DNA of 64,000 nucleotides from Ancylostoma caninum (GCA_037903475.1 JBAJFG010000503.1:62001-126000); one strand, 5' to 3'; shown: positions 22,907-35,041, numbered from the stretch's first letter. Notes: a model not told the origin generated them from the sequence alone. Translations and numbers: made by a program.

Positions 22907-25121
22907 CTGGTCTGCCCAACTTTTTAATTCGTTCCTTTTCGGATTGAAGGTTTTTTCCTCGAATCTATGCCTTTTTCAATTTTTTTGCTTCAGAATCAGA
23001 ATGTTGTGCCTTTACGTTCCTCGGATTGTAGTTTGCACTATGAACTCGTGCCCCACCATGAGCTGTTCCCCGGAACTCCTATTTTTAGAGTGGGTTAACG
23101 TTTTCCTTTCGTTTGCGTGTTCAAAGGGGGCTTCGTAAAATTTTGGTTTTTCAAAGGGGGCTTCGTTTTGATTTCGGCCTGGGGAAGACTTCGTTGGCCT
23201 GAACGGAACACATACAGAGCCGGTGCAAGCAGAATTTTACCGGTCTACGCACTTTATTCAGTGACAATCAAGCCCTCGATCCACTTTACGTCTTTATCTG
23301 CCCGGATCATGGGTATAAGATATGCTAACAACTTCGTTGAACGCAGACTCGTTGCGTAGTTTTTTTTCCGCAAAATCTGTGCGAACTTCTTCCACAGCAA
23401 GAATCATTGTGGAACCCTCAATACCTGTTCAACGCAATAGAACAAGCTCTAATATTTGATGTTTTGTTTACTCATGCGAGGAGAACGCTCCTTTCAGAAA
23501 GTCAACAGTGCATTTATAAATGGTTCAAAATACGTACAGTACCACATATTTTACAACTGCGCCACCAGTAGGAGCAAAATGAGGATTTTCACAGTGGAGA
23601 GTAGTTGAAAACGTGCATGATTTTTCAACGAACAATAGATAAACAAGTCCACTGGCATGGACAATTGACGTGCAGTGAAAGAAGTAGTGCGTTTATCACA
23701 TCGCCAATTTTCAACCTAAAGACCTGCCTGGGCACAGGCGCTGGCGCATAAAACCTCTCAGAAACCCGTTTAGAGATGAAAATGCTACAAACGCTGTTTA
23801 AACCTTGCCTACCGGGGACCTCTGTTATGTATTACTATTTTATTATTACTGTTGTAATGATCTTCCGAAAAACGACTTACTTCGCAGTAAATCTGCCCAA
23901 CAATCTTTGTCCTACGGAATGGGGCTGCCATTCGGGAACTATTATGATATCCCTTATAGTTCCCAAAAAAATTTATTGAGGGCTTCATCACTGCTTGAAT
24001 AAAAGTGCATGGGCTGCTAATGGCTTTGTTAAAGAATTCCACATGGTAGTGTTCATCCCTCTTTACTGTTTTTCTGATAGAATAAAACTGCAAATGGGAT
24101 AAAGAGGTATGAAAAACCGAGAAATAGATCATCACGGAGAAGAACGAGAGCTTCCGGTAGAAAAATGCAGTAGTGGAGGAGAACAGTGTAGACAGTCGTA
24201 GCGTAAACAACTTGACTCTAGGTGATATGTGATCGAATTATCTATATGAGCCGGTTTTTTATATGGAGAGGTCGTTGAACCGAGACCAGACGGGTGGGCA
24301 GTCTCACGATGGCAGAGACGATCGCATGTGAATGATAAGACAGCGGCGATGTATCAGCATCCATCCACTTATCACAATCCGATCCATTTGCTGTAAAGAA
24401 ATTTAGCAAGAGGGGATATTGTTGAACATTCACAAGAACTTTGGTGAAAATGCCAACGAATTGTTTCATATTGGAGTGCATGACCTTGCTGGAAATTTCT
24501 CAGTGGATAGTACAGGTTGCCTCTACTGAATCCGTGCATATGAGGTGTACGGTGCATTATATTATATTACGCCTTCAAAACAAATGCTTAACTCAAGGGA
24601 GAAGCAGCATTCCAATTCATTCAGAACTGAAAAACCTCAGATGGTGTACGGAGGCACAAGGGCAATAGTACTGGAATGAAATGAACCAGTTGAGATCACT
24701 CAAAGAGCCTTTGGCGATGTTGACAAGGTGAGGGCTAACATCATTACTATCACCGCCAGAAGCTCATGACGTCAGATGAGTAAGCATCGGCGACACAGCT
24801 TTTTGTTCCAAATGGCCTCATTCAAGCTATACAGTGGGATTATCAATGTCCCTATCGACAGGATCTTGTTCTCAATAGTTTTCAAGTCAAATGATCAGTT
24901 GGTGTCAATGTCAGATGGTCTTTTAGTTGGGAGATGCCCTTGAGGTCAAAGGTGTCTTTTTCACTTGTACAGAGAACGTCAATCGTTATTGCACTGCTCG
25001 CGATTGGGCTAGATCCTACCATTTCTTGATCCAAACGTTAATCCTAGAACGGTTAACATATATCAAGATGAACTAACGCGTAATGAGCGATGCCACATTG
25101 CGAGCGGTCAGTATCTGCATA
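22907..25121. other. Stretch without a recognised gene
   Basis: It contains two tandem copies of AAAGGGGGCTTCGT at 23,127-23,167, related to the segment at about 21,590. Otherwise no gene or element was identified. Confidence 0.35.
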
Positions 25122-25123
25122 TA

Positions 25124-26026
25124 CAGGGTGCGTCATAAATATTGACGCACTGAAGTTGTGCTGTAAAAAGGACAACATCCCAAAAACCACTATATATGCA
25201 TATCCAAAATGAAGGTCATGTCTCAGCGAATACAAAAAATCCACTCCTGTTTGGAGAGCGCTCTCTCCTTGTAAAAGCAGCCACGAACATGTCGGCAGAG
25301 AAAATCGCCGATGCGCCGCAACTGAAGTTCGTCCATTATTCTTTCATATTATAAAGAGGGTAAGCTTTAGCAAAACGACACTCTTAAGGGAAGTAGGGCA
25401 GGTCTTGCTCTACAAGTACCACATGAAATCATGTCCTTGTTCGTAAGTCTTGTCGTGTCCGAGCCAGAGAAAGGCATCTATGTTTTACTATAGAAATTTT
25501 TTTCGTTTTCTTGTTTCTCATTCAAGCAATCTTCTGAGCGCACATTTTCTCGCTTGTCTTAGTTCACATCACAAGATGAATTCATAGACATTTTGGCAGG
25601 GCTTGGATGTTGCTCATAAGACAAAAGTGGTACGGGTCCAGTTTCAAAAATCTACTTGAGGCACTTCAATTTGGCGGAGAAAAGGCTTCCTTGTGAATCG
25701 CGTTTCAGTCTACGGATGACCCCGTATGGTTATCTTAGAGAGCAAGAGCTGCGCTATAATCCACAAAAACATCAAGCTCCCAAAGGCTTATCTGTTCAAG
25801 ATCTGGGACAAAGTCGACCTGAGTTAGTTGCGGCGCACAGGCTATGCGCTCACTTGTCGTCTCTGTGACTGTCTCAGCAAGGGAGGAGCTTGCCATGAAC
25901 AAGAGTGCATTTATTCGGATCGCCAAGACTTGGGCTTTATTCTGCATATGCTTATTTGGAATGTTTTTGCATCTTTTCTTTTCAACATACTCATTCTAGG
26001 TGCGTCAATAATTTTGACGCACCCTG
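25124..26026. mobile_element. CAGGGTGCGTC-ended Tc1/mariner-type element, copy 1
   Basis: Inverted ends CAGGGTGCGTCATAAATATT and the complement of CAGGGTGCGTCAAAATTATT lie between TA dinucleotides. The interior is clearly homologous to 39,289-40,183 throughout, including a readable segment KHQAPKGLSVQDLGQSRP in both. No transposase family was recognised, and stops interrupt every long frame, so it is non-autonomous or decayed. Confidence 0.85.
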
Positions 26027-26028
26027 TA

Positions 26029-27918
26029 GACCACTGAACGATACTTACTTTCGACTGCAACGTCTTGTATACACGAGAAACAGATCTATAGAGCAAATTT
26101 TGCGGTTTCTCAAATTACTACTAATCTATTTTTCCTACTAATCTCGAGAAAAGCAGTTGTGGAAACATTTGCTTTCTCTTCATTGAACAACCCTTTACTT
26201 ATCTTATTCCCCGGAACTAAAACTTTTTTTCGTCTTCGCATTGTACGTGTGCTCAAAATAATCTTCATACAGAAGCCGCCAACTTTTTTACCTGCTCATA
26301 CCAGGGTCCGGCAACATGACTGAGATGAAGGGTAACCTCAGGTGGTAGATCAGGTATGGGTAAACATGTTGGTGAGTGCCAGCCAAGATTTATATCTGGG
26401 TACGTTAGCTCGCTTACTATGGACATTCTCAATTATGCATCAAGACCCAAGAAACAATGAAATACCCTGCGTCAGACCGGTTGTGCCGTATTTAATTATT
26501 GCTTGTTCATTTTCATAACAATGACGAGACATCAACCCATCAAGCGGACCACAACTCACTTGCGGACCGCAAGATTTGTCCTTTCGTCCATCGAAACGAT
26601 TTCAGATCAAGCGAAACTTGTCGTGGTACCGTCGAAACGATTTCAGATCTCACGTTGGACCCGGATTTAATCCGTCAGATCTCAAAAGAGTGTTGAGGTC
26701 TTAGTTTAGCCGTTCAACACAATTTGCTTACTGAACCACTTGGAATCACTTACAATAACTGCTTGAGGTATGATCTGACAGAGTCCCACGTGAGTCAGGT
26801 AAAGCGATACAGAGGCCATAATAGTCAAACAAGACATACAAAGGTGAAGCCATCATTATTCTGTGGGAATGATGTCTTCTCCTGGTGGACAGATTCTGTC
26901 TTTAGCGATAAGTGTAACTTGGCGTAAAGGACAGTGGCCTAGGTAGTCTGGATAATCTGAGTCTCCAGCAGTACTCAAACTTTGCAATCAGTTAAGGGTT
27001 CTTGGTTCCAAGCCGCAAGCAGGAAATCTTCGCTAGACGAGGTGGGAAGAGAATGGAGAGGGGGGGGGAGGGAGGTGAAACGCTTCTTTACATTCTCACC
27101 TACCTCAAACAAGGCTCCTATTCTGCACTTGTTGAGGCCTGTATATGTCTTCTACATACTCAAACACGAGCAGCCGAACACTCTAATCTTCTCTTCATTA
27201 AGGAAGGAGCGAGGGTGCTCAGATAAGAAGATACTCGTTCTTGGTCGACTGGGTGCGTGGTCCTCTTTCGAATCCATACTCAGTATTGCACAGCATCACG
27301 TCTTCTGAAACGGACCCCCTCCCACCACCCATCATTTTTGAAATTTGCGATTGTGATAGCTAGCTCAGAGGTGTGGTTCTAACGGATGCGCATCATCGCG
27401 AGGGAAAACGTGACGTTCCCAAGCCAATGTGATTAACGCATTCAAGCAATGCGCCAATCACATTGGACCTGTAACGCTCTATTTCTCCACACAATGATAC
27501 ACACCAATCCTAACCATAAAAATATCGTGTATATGTTGCACTGCGTCGTCCACATCGTAAGGACATTGTTGATTAGTTTCTTGTTCGTTTTAGTATTTAA
27601 GATTTCGTTCTCTTCCAAAAGAGTTTTAGGCAGGGTCAAGCATGACGATAGGAAAAACCGACCCTCAATACTACATCCCCACTAATCCCTCGTCCAACCG
27701 CCACCTTTTCACGACCCCCCCCACCTTTTCACCCCCCCCCTCCCCTAACTTTGCAGTCCATATGCATCGTTTCGTATCCAATCGGACCAGACAGCCAGCA
27801 GAAACGATCACGTCATTACGTGTCAAAACAGGACTGCCTGGCAGCGCATGCGAGAAATCGGTTTCAGCGCTTCCATAGAGGACGATCAGCTCTGTCGTTT
27901 GCCAGAGTTTCATCTTTC
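26029..27918. other. Stretch without a recognised gene; simple G/C runs
   Basis: It holds a 17-bp direct repeat (CGAAACGATTTCAGATC at about 26,594 and 26,635), a G-rich run at 27,058-27,076 and C-rich runs at 27,713-27,744. No gene was recognised. Confidence 0.4.
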
Positions 27919-27920
27919 TA

Positions 27921-28360
27921 GAGCATTATATGTTTTTGGGAGCTCGATAGGAAATCGATAGGAAATTTGACGAATTTCCCATCAATTGTGGGGAAACGAG
28001 CGGACCTCGGGAGCCCAGATTCTGTACTCCAATGCGAGATTTCCTCATCTAAAACTCATAGCAGAAAAGTTTTAGTAATATCTGCAAAGTGCTTCTCAGT
28101 GATTTCCCAAACAGATTTACTTCATTTTCACCATCTGTTCAAATTACGAGGTTTTCACTTCTTCAACTCCCATGAAGAAAGCTGGCCTTTTACCGAAGTG
28201 TCACACCCTTCGAGTGATAAAGCTCCAAGCATTCATTCTTCTTCTCCATTATTGCGTCATAATATTTGCTCCTGCTTGAGTGAGTCGGATGGGAAATTTC
28301 CCTCGTATAGAAGGAAATCTGAAAAATTTACCATCGAGCTCCCGAAAACATATGAAGCTC
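27921..28360. mobile_element. TA-flanked MITE with GAGC ends
   Basis: The left end GAGCATTATATGTTTTTGGG and the complement of the right end (GAGCTTCATATGTTTTCGGG) are inverted repeats that extend through GAGCTCGAT. Both sides carry TA. It is 440 bp long, non-coding and Tc1/mariner-like in target choice. Confidence 0.78.
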
Positions 28361-28888
28361 TATAAAATTTAAACCCTGACGGAAGATAGAGCTGATCGAC
28401 GTCTATGAACACGTTTGGAAAGCATTTGCTGAGTTTGAGTCAGAGAACTTCCAATGGAGTCAAGAAATCTCTCATGACCAAATCGCTGACCCGTGTCTAG
28501 CAGTCTCTCAGCCTCCAGATGGATAGTGTTCACAAGAATATACTGAGCAGGATAACCACTCTGGAGGCATATTGTAGAGTGACACAAAGAGTTGAGCAGT
28601 ATAGGCTGCTGTTCCTCCGCTGAGATCTCTGGACGGCATTAGAGGTTCCTAGGTGTAGTGCTGCGGTGGTATCCGTTGCACCTTCTCACAATTTGCACAT
28701 TCACTTCCTAGCATCCGTCCGAAAATCCCTGAGCGATTCTGCAGCCACGGAATTAGTTCCAGTTTGTACACTCACATGCATAGAAAAATGCGTCATCATA
28801 GTTCATTGTGACATTTCCTGTGACCAAGTAAGTAATCATTCAAAATTTCTGGATGACCACTTCCTTCCATTGCTCTTAAGATTTACAA

Positions 28889-29340
28889 AGGTATGGATAT
28901 GGGCGACAGATGTACGAAGGGCCAATAGTGCCAGGCTACGGTTATGCAAATGGACAGGGGTTTACTGTGGTTTAAAAGTGCGAGATATGGCAGGACACCG
29001 ATTCGCGAACGGAGAAGATTTCCGCTGTGGCCTAAAAGTTGAAGGAACCCCAGGATATGGGTCCACCGATAGACGATAGCCAGCTGTGCCTTTGAAATGT
29101 GGGGGATACGAGGATGCGCGTCTCCTGAGGGCACATAGGTATTCTGCGGCCTGAAAGTATGGGGAGTTAAGGGAACTCCAGTATATGGGCTCCCGGATCG
29201 AGAAGGGGTCCACTGTGGCCCAGGTGTGAGGAATGCAAGGATACGGGTTCATTGAAGTACTGTGGCTTAGAAGGGTGAAGGACGCCTGGATGCGGATCCC
29301 CTGTTGGCACATAGGTATTCTGTGGCCTGAAAGTCAATTT
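28889..29340. repeat. Degenerate minisatellite, about 59-bp unit, eight copies
   Basis: Successive units begin with variants of AGGATAYGGG and carry CTGTGGCCTAAAAGT in the middle, spaced near 59 bp (starts at about 28,889, 28,933, 28,991, 29,051, 29,110, 29,170, 29,228 and 29,280). Unit divergence is high. The array stops a few bases before the mariner at 29,353. An open frame that enters it is probably fortuitous, because the period is not a multiple of three. Confidence 0.65.
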
Positions 29341-29352
29341 TCACATCTATTA

Positions 29353-30613
29353 GGTTGTTGCGAAAATAATTGCCGTTTCACGCTATGCTTGAAAAAAACT
29401 TTTTTCTTGCCCAATTCACCAACTTCAAGCCAACTTGCTAGCTAATGGTAGAGTTTGTTCTGCTTTTTCAGATGCTCCTTCAATAATATGGCTAGCTCTT
29501 CCCTGGACGTTTTTATAGGGTCGCGAAAAATGGTGAGCCGACGCGGTTTTTGAGTGATCATGTTGTACGAGTTCAAACTCAGCCAGTCTGCAGCGCAACC
29601 AGCCCGTAATATAGCGCTTGCTTTTGGCACGGACTCTCCTTTCGAAAGGACAGTGAGGTGCTGGTTCGCAAAATTCTCTTCCGGCGATTTTGATCTCGAA
29701 GATAAACCCGGTCGTAGTCGAAGGATGTCGCTGGACGACCAAGCACTGAGAGCAGCGGTGGAAACGAAACCCGATACTACTATTCGTACATTGGCAGCAG
29801 GTCTGGAGGTTCACTATGCTACAGTTTCAAAACATTTGGCCTCCATTGGCATGGTGAGAAAAATGCAAAAGTGAACAGCCCATGATCTGACCGGTGACCA
29901 GCAATCCACCCGCTACGAGATCTGTCTAACCTCCTCGTTCGCCAGAAAAACGAGCCATTTCTGACATTTTAATAACTGTAGATGAAAAGCGGCTCGTATT
30001 TGATAATAAGAAACGTGGTTATGTATGGGTAGACAAGTTCTCTACCCCTTCAAGCTTGAACCAGATCTTCACCCGAGAAAGGTTATGCTGACAGTTTGGT
30101 GGTGTTGTAAGGGTGCTATTCATTATAGCCTTCTGCAACTTGGTCAGGCTGTTACATCAGAGTCTTACTGTTGTGACTTAGACCTGATGTATTAAAAGTA
30201 GCCACAAATGTGTCCGGCAGTGGTAAACACCTCTCCTACTTCAGGATAACGCTAGGCCTCACATTTCAAAACTCACCCGGCAAAAACCAACGCAGTCAGG
30301 CATCGAGGTTCCCCCTCATCCATCACACTCTCCAGGCCACTCCCCTACCGACTAGCACTTTTCCCGGGCTCTCGAAGCAAACCTGCATCAGCAGCAGTTT
30401 CCTGATTTGGACCATGTTGAAATTGTCTTCCAAGAGTTGCTTAAAATCTTGTGATCTCAGTTTCTATTGTAAAGGTATAATCGAATTACCGGATCGTTGG
30501 CAGAGATGTGTAGAATCTGAAGGATTTTATTTTGATAAATAAAGTTGAGTTTATACAGAGTTACAGCATTTTGAACTAGGCTGTCTATTTCGGCAATTAA
30601 TTTCGCAACAACC
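29353..30613 (+). mobile_element. Nearly full-length mariner element, inactive
   Basis: The inverted ends GGTTGTTGCGAAAATAATTG and the complement of GGTTGTTGCGAAATTAATTG define a 1,261-bp element. This is the normal length for a mariner. TA precedes it (29,351-29,352), and the right side reads TG, a likely mutated TA. The plus-strand transposase is present from the helix-turn-helix domain to the C-terminus but is broken. It sits about 290 bp beyond the stop codon of globin gene 1, in the opposite orientation. Hookworms are known to carry mariner elements, and closeness to any named one would need alignment. Confidence 0.92.
29554..30480 (+). pseudogene. Mariner transposase pseudogene
   Basis: The first open segment (29,554-29,874) is a paired helix-turn-helix region: ARNIALAFG, WFAKFSSGDFDLEDKPGRSR and RTLAAGLEVHYATVSKHL. 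After stops the catalytic part follows. TVDEKRLVFDNKKRGYVWV (about 29,970) carries the first Asp region, and QDNARPHISKLTRQ (about 30,235) and SPGHSPTD (about 30,340) carry the DD34D pattern. Stops after KMQK and in several later places prevent a full protein. Confidence 0.88.
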
Positions 30614-30901
30614 TGATAATATTTTGAGTTTCAAGCCTACATTTCAACCGGATTAAGGAGCCATTTTTAACATCAAGCAACTAGTGATCACTAGTAATCC
30701 CAGAAATTTGAGAAATTAAGAAGTGTTCGAATTGTTCGAGTAGTGCTTGCGTCCTTTTCTTCAACTCGTGGATTATTTTTCAAATTTCATTTTAAAAGAG
30801 TTCTAATCAATAACTGTGTGAATACAAATCAGCAGAGGTTATAGCTGCACGGCATGCAGTAATGAGGTACATCGGATTACACGAATACAGCACTGTTCGC
30901 A

Positions 30902-33900
30902 CTAACAGTGTGGCAGTCCAAGCTCCTTCAGGTGACTCTGGCACTCCTCATCGAACACTTTGCCGAGTTGGGCCCAGGCCTTCTTCTGCTCGTCGCTGAG
31001 AGGTCCACGGGAGGCGAGGAAGTTCACGTACACAGTGAAGAATGCCTGGAATTTTTTGATTTCGTGGAACTGTGCAAGAAATGTTCCTAGCAAAGAAGAA
31101 CGAACACTCCACAGTTCAGGATCCATCTTGAATTGTCGATGCCTGTTCACAGTTTCACGAGCATATGCGCGGAATGTTGGTTCCTAAATCACTCGAAATT
31201 GATTCTGTGCACCACAGCAACTGATCCAGAAAAATTTATTTGAGCAGTGCCAAGCTGAATAACTTTGAACACTTCGCTATTTTTTGATAATGGACTCATT
31301 TTAACATAGGATTCATTGGCAGGTCTTGTGGAGCGAATGTCTTGGTCCGCTCCATTTCTTGGCATTCTGCTCTGCTTACAATGGATTAATGAAACTTTTC
31401 TGTAACCTTTCCAACAATGTGTGAGTAGAGTAGAGTATTCTGATGGTCCTATGCGCCTTGCGACACTGGTCTCGAATTCATAGCCCGTAACCTCCTTGGG
31501 ATGCACAGTGAAACGTTATGGTGGTTTCTTCTTGGCAAATTGAGAGATTGGTGCTTACATACTCCCTAGAAAGCTAGACAGCTTGGTCTGTGGCACAGTG
31601 GCACGTCTCGCTTTAGAAGGAAGGTTGTTGGTTCAGATTCTGCTGCAATTCCTTTGCATACTTGGATCGAAACATGTATCCTTTAAGGAATCGGCTTCCA
31701 TGCAGCTATGAAATGTTTCCGATTTGAATCCAGATAATACGACAGTTCACAACGATTCTTGAGATTTTTCATTCATTCCATCCTCCAACCAGTATGTACC
31801 ACAGCAAAATGTGTACATGCTTAACTCTCCAATAACCGGAATTCTTTTTGTGCCCACATATAGATGGGCTAGTCATATAATGAGAAGGGAGGATGATAGA
31901 TGGAGAAGAAGAACTCTTGAATGGATCCCAAGAGAAACGATACGACCTGAAGGGAGACCACCAACGAGATAAGCCGATGTGTTCACTGTACGGATGGGCC
32001 AGCTGGACGCTCAGCTGGAAACGAATCAGAACTCTCGTCATCGTCGCCTACGATGCTCCTGTCTGACGGTGGCGAGGGAACGAATCGAATAGAAGCGATG
32101 CTCAACAAGTGGTGACGGGCCATTTAAGTCATCTATATTCTAAAATAGTCCGAAATCAAAACACAGTAGCTCGTGTGGGATGCAATATATGGAAAAGTCT
32201 ATGGAATCACTCGGAGTCATCGCACTATCTGAATTCAAGTCGGAGAAATGCCATAACACCATGTGTTTCTAGATCGAGAAAGTTACCATTGTGACATCAG
32301 CCAACCTAGCCTAGCACTCTTCGGAGGCGCATACGAGAATCACTGACTCAACTTGTAGGCAAAAAAAAACCAGTACTTTAACACCTTCGCGACAATGTGC
32401 TCATCCGGTTGACACGCATGGTGCGACGCGGAGAACTGCGTGCTCAACCGGGTGAGCACGCTCCTTTCAGAGTTATACTTCTATGAAGCAGTCATAATTA
32501 GCAAACTTCTATGTAGTGTTATACTAACAAATATTCAAGCTTTCTATACATACACTGGGCAGAGCAGATCTTCTTAACGATCACAAAGGAGAAATAGATC
32601 GGGTTTAGATTTGCGCAAATTCAGGGTATTATGCGGGGGAGGAAAAATTCCTAGCACGTGGGACCGCGTGCTCAAGCGGTTGAGCACGGGTCCTACTTGT
32701 GCAAAAGTGCTTGTGTCTCATGTGACGCACCATGCCAAAAGCGTAAAGTCGCGAATGTGTTAAAATGTGGACTACTACGAATTATGGAAGAGGGGGGGGG
32801 GGGGGGTCGAGAACATCACCTGTTAGGAAATACCGCTGCGAAGAAGAATGCTCCCCTTGTAACAAGTTCACCTCACATATAAGCAACGCAGATGTTAGCG
32901 GAGATTATGGACTACTGTTCACTTGGAATTATTCGACTACACCAACACCTGATATATGTGGGACACTATATTCGTGTGTTTGAATAGCAAATATAAAAAG
33001 CTCCAAATGTACGCAGACAAGTGTAGGGACCGCAGCATGAAGAGCGCCCGTGTCTCTGCCCAAGAGAGCCGCGCCGCGGTCTCGACTTTTGTCTGCGTAC
33101 ATTTGGAGTTCCCTGTATCTCCTGAGAAGTTAATATATCATACTCACGTCATCAAAGGTGTCAGCAAGGATGTATACGGCAAGTAGAATGCGTTGACCTT
33201 GTTTATCGAACCTGGAAAATTGTTTAAATTTAGGTAAAATCACAGAAAGACCTCCAGTGGTAGTTAGGGTTCAGAAGAAATGCAGCGTTATAATCTTCTG
33301 CAGATACTGATGCATAGGGATCGATGCAAGAAGTGAGTGTTTTTGACTAGGATGCTCTCTGATGTGGTGTTTCTGCATCTGATTCTTCCTGACTATCTTT
33401 CTTTATACACATCTTATTGATGGATTCCACAATAAGAGTGTCACAAGAGCTCCAAATACGCCTCATAATTTTTCCATTTTTTTCAATATTCCACTGTTCC
33501 TTTTTTTTCACAGGATGTGTACATGAGATACAAGATAGTTCAATTAAACTGGAAATTTTTGGAATCTGTAACACGTCCAACATGCGCTGAGATATATTAC
33601 GCTTTTTTTTGAAGTTTTTTGCTTGGTTTACATGACGTATGTAGTACTATATATAGTATACGTGCTATAAAACCTCAAGCAGCAACTGTTCCTTCTCTAT
33701 TCCTACGTCACCATTTTCTAAATTATTTCCATGTTAGTCAGTGATCTGCGCAATAACGGATGCATTAGAATTGTGTCGAGTCTACAGTACAGTACTAGTA
33801 ACAATTAAGTAGTGTAAGTTCTGCTCAGACAAAATGTCGGAAGGACCGCAGCAGAGAGAGATTGCGCTCATGTACTTAAGGAGCAAGAGAAAAAGAGATA

Positions 33901-34486
33901 AAAATTTTCGGAAGAACCGCAGCAGCTATTCGGAAGGACCGTAGCAGCTATTCGGATGGACCGTAGCAGCTATTTGGAAGAAATGCAGCAGGAAACCGAA
34001 AAGACCGCAGGTCACCTGTCGGCCGTTTCGGTTTTCTGCTGCGGTCCTTCCGAAAAATTATCTGAATGTAAGCACTTGCTGGCGCCTATGCAACCTTCAG
34101 AGGAGCAAAAATTAAATTTTGTAAAAATTCATGGATAATTAAGAATATAGATTGCGCTAGTTGCTCTGAATAGCTAACCTCTCACTCTTCTGCACGTCCT
34201 CAGCGGTGAAGTTCTCGGCTCCCTTGAAGTAGCGGCGGAGATCAGGGTGGTGTGTGAACATGCTATACAAGAAGTTTTTTCATTTATTTGTTGACTTATT
34301 ATTATTTATTCATTTGGGTAAGATCAAAGCAGCAGCACTGTTCCATCTGTTTTGATCGCAATTTTTTTCAACAACCCACTATTTGTAGAAATCCTTGGCG
34401 TTTTGGACTTCCTTTGGTCCTTTGCCGATCGCAACGGTCTCCAGGGAGCTCTTGACAAGCTTCTTGACTTCACAAGGTGACAGCAT
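30902..34486 (-). CDS. Nematode globin gene 1, five exons, 158 residues
   Basis: Intracellular haem protein that binds oxygen. Coding exons on the minus strand are 34486-34380 (107 nt), 34262-34179 (84), 33211-33148 (64), 31183-31106 (78) and 31045-30902 (144). Phases agree at every junction, and the total is exactly 159 codons. Residue landmarks are FYKYMFTHHPDLRRYFKGAE (helix B-CD), KQGQRILLAV (helix E), NRH (helix F), and EECQSHLKELGLPHC at the end. The ligand-pocket signature is B10 Tyr34, E7 Gln68 and F8 His100, spaced as in high-affinity nematode globins. There is no signal peptide, so this is the cytosolic type. The ATG follows CAG plus one base, as in globin gene 2, which fits a splice-leader acceptor. 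The introns are 117, 967, 1,964 and 60 nt. The 967-nt intron carries a tandem repeat, and the 1,964-nt one carries a MITE, a foldback and a LINE tail. The donor of intron 1 (GTGGGT) and of intron 4 (GTTCGT) are weak. Confidence 0.9.
31583..31646 (+). repeat. tRNA-like segment (possible SINE head or tRNA pseudogene)
   Basis: A box A-like TGGCACAGTGGCA is followed, at tRNA-like spacing, by a box B-like GGTTCAGATTC. The anticodon and acceptor stems do not pair well, so a functional tRNA is unlikely. It lies in intron 3 of globin gene 1, antisense to the gene. Confidence 0.35.
31853..32108 (+). pseudogene. RTE-type LINE reverse transcriptase, C-terminal fragment
   Basis: The plus strand reads RWASHIMRREDDRWRRRTLE, then WIPRETIRPEGRPPTR, a stop, and ADVFTVRMGQLDAQL. 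This is the conserved tail found at the end of nematode RTE-like reverse transcriptases (consensus R.GHIMRR..DRW...LEWIPR..KRP.GRPPTRW.D.F). Only about 250 bp remain, as expected for a 5'-truncated LINE copy. It is antisense within intron 3 of globin gene 1. Confidence 0.8.
32382..32759. mobile_element. piggyBac-like MITE, copy B
   Basis: It lies between perfect TTAA sites (32,378-32,381 and 32,760-32,763). The inverted ends are CACCTTCGCGAC and GTCGCGAATGTG. It is 378 bp long, non-coding, and homologous to 18,874-19,353. It lies in intron 3 of globin gene 1. Confidence 0.82.
32795..32808 (+). repeat. Poly-G run
   Basis: A run of about 14 consecutive G lies just right of the piggyBac-like MITE. 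It is prone to sequencing and assembly length error. Confidence 0.8.
32993..33116. mobile_element. Short foldback MITE in globin gene 1 intron 3
   Basis: A perfect 20-bp inverted repeat (CTCCAAATGTACGCAGACAA at 33,001-33,020 and its complement at 33,089-33,108) frames a GC-rich core. The right end reads CCCTG followed by TA, which matches the CAGGG..TA ends of the other Tc1/mariner-type elements here. The left outer bases have decayed. It ends 32 bp from exon 3 of globin gene 1. Confidence 0.75.
33835..34056. repeat. Tandem 22-bp repeat plus an inverted copy, in globin gene 1 intron 2
   Basis: Units of the form TTCGGAAGGACCGCAGCAGC recur at about 33,836, 33,906, 33,929, 33,951 and 33,973 with small changes. 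The complementary form, TTCTGCTGCGGTCCTTCCGA, occurs at 34,033-34,052, so the transcript could fold back. The cluster lies 120 bp from exon 2. Confidence 0.75.
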
Positions 34487-34931
34487 TCTGTGATTATCCA
34501 ACAATTACTATACTTTCGTTGGATATCGTGGATACTACGAGAACCAACGAGGAAGGAAAGAAAGAGGTATGAGCATTGAGAGGCACAATTGCGGAGGGTA
34601 TGATAAATATGCAGAGGATGAGGGAAAATGAATTAAAAAGTTCTGAATTGAAGGAAAAATGGCGGACCGTTATGCAGTTTAGGAGTGACTGGGATCAAAA
34701 AATCCTCCAGTGGAAAAACCTAAAACCCAAATAGAACGAGTGAAAGCGTTCAACAAAGGACAGCGCGGAAGCAGGATTTTTTCTTATAGGGAACTAGAGT
34801 TGAAGGCAAGTATGAACAATAATATGTACGGTTACATGGAAAATATGTAGTTGTGAACTATGTAGAATTTTTTTTCAGAAAACCAACGAACGCTCTCAAT
34901 TTTCTTCTATTTGTGAGAACTAATGGAAAAT

Positions 34932-35041
34932 GATAGAGCCGATGTAGTGGTAAACCTCGATATCCTCGCCTAAGCAGTATACTTACCAGTTTGACACCCT
35001 AACGGTGGACTGGTTTGCGGTTCAAAGCAATGGTAAACAAG
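34932..35041 (+). repeat. tRNA-derived SINE-like repeat, copy 1
   Basis: This roughly 110-bp repeat begins GAGCCGATGTAGTGGTAAAC (box A-like) and ends CGGTTCAAAGCAATGGTAAA (box B-like). It is homologous to the complement of 36,695-36,800, sharing ACCCTAAYGRTGGACTGGTT. No poly(A) tail or target duplication was defined. Confidence 0.55.

Noticed and set aside
28666..29079. 137-codon plus-strand frame
   Set aside because: It runs into a 59-bp minisatellite whose period is not a multiple of three, and it has no domain.
31583..31646. Functional tRNA gene
   Set aside because: Box-like motifs are present, but the acceptor and anticodon stems do not pair, so only a tRNA-like remnant is listed.
33901..33990. 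CRISPR-like array of 22-bp repeats
   Set aside because: There are no unique spacers of constant length, the host is a nematode and the repeat lies inside an intron.
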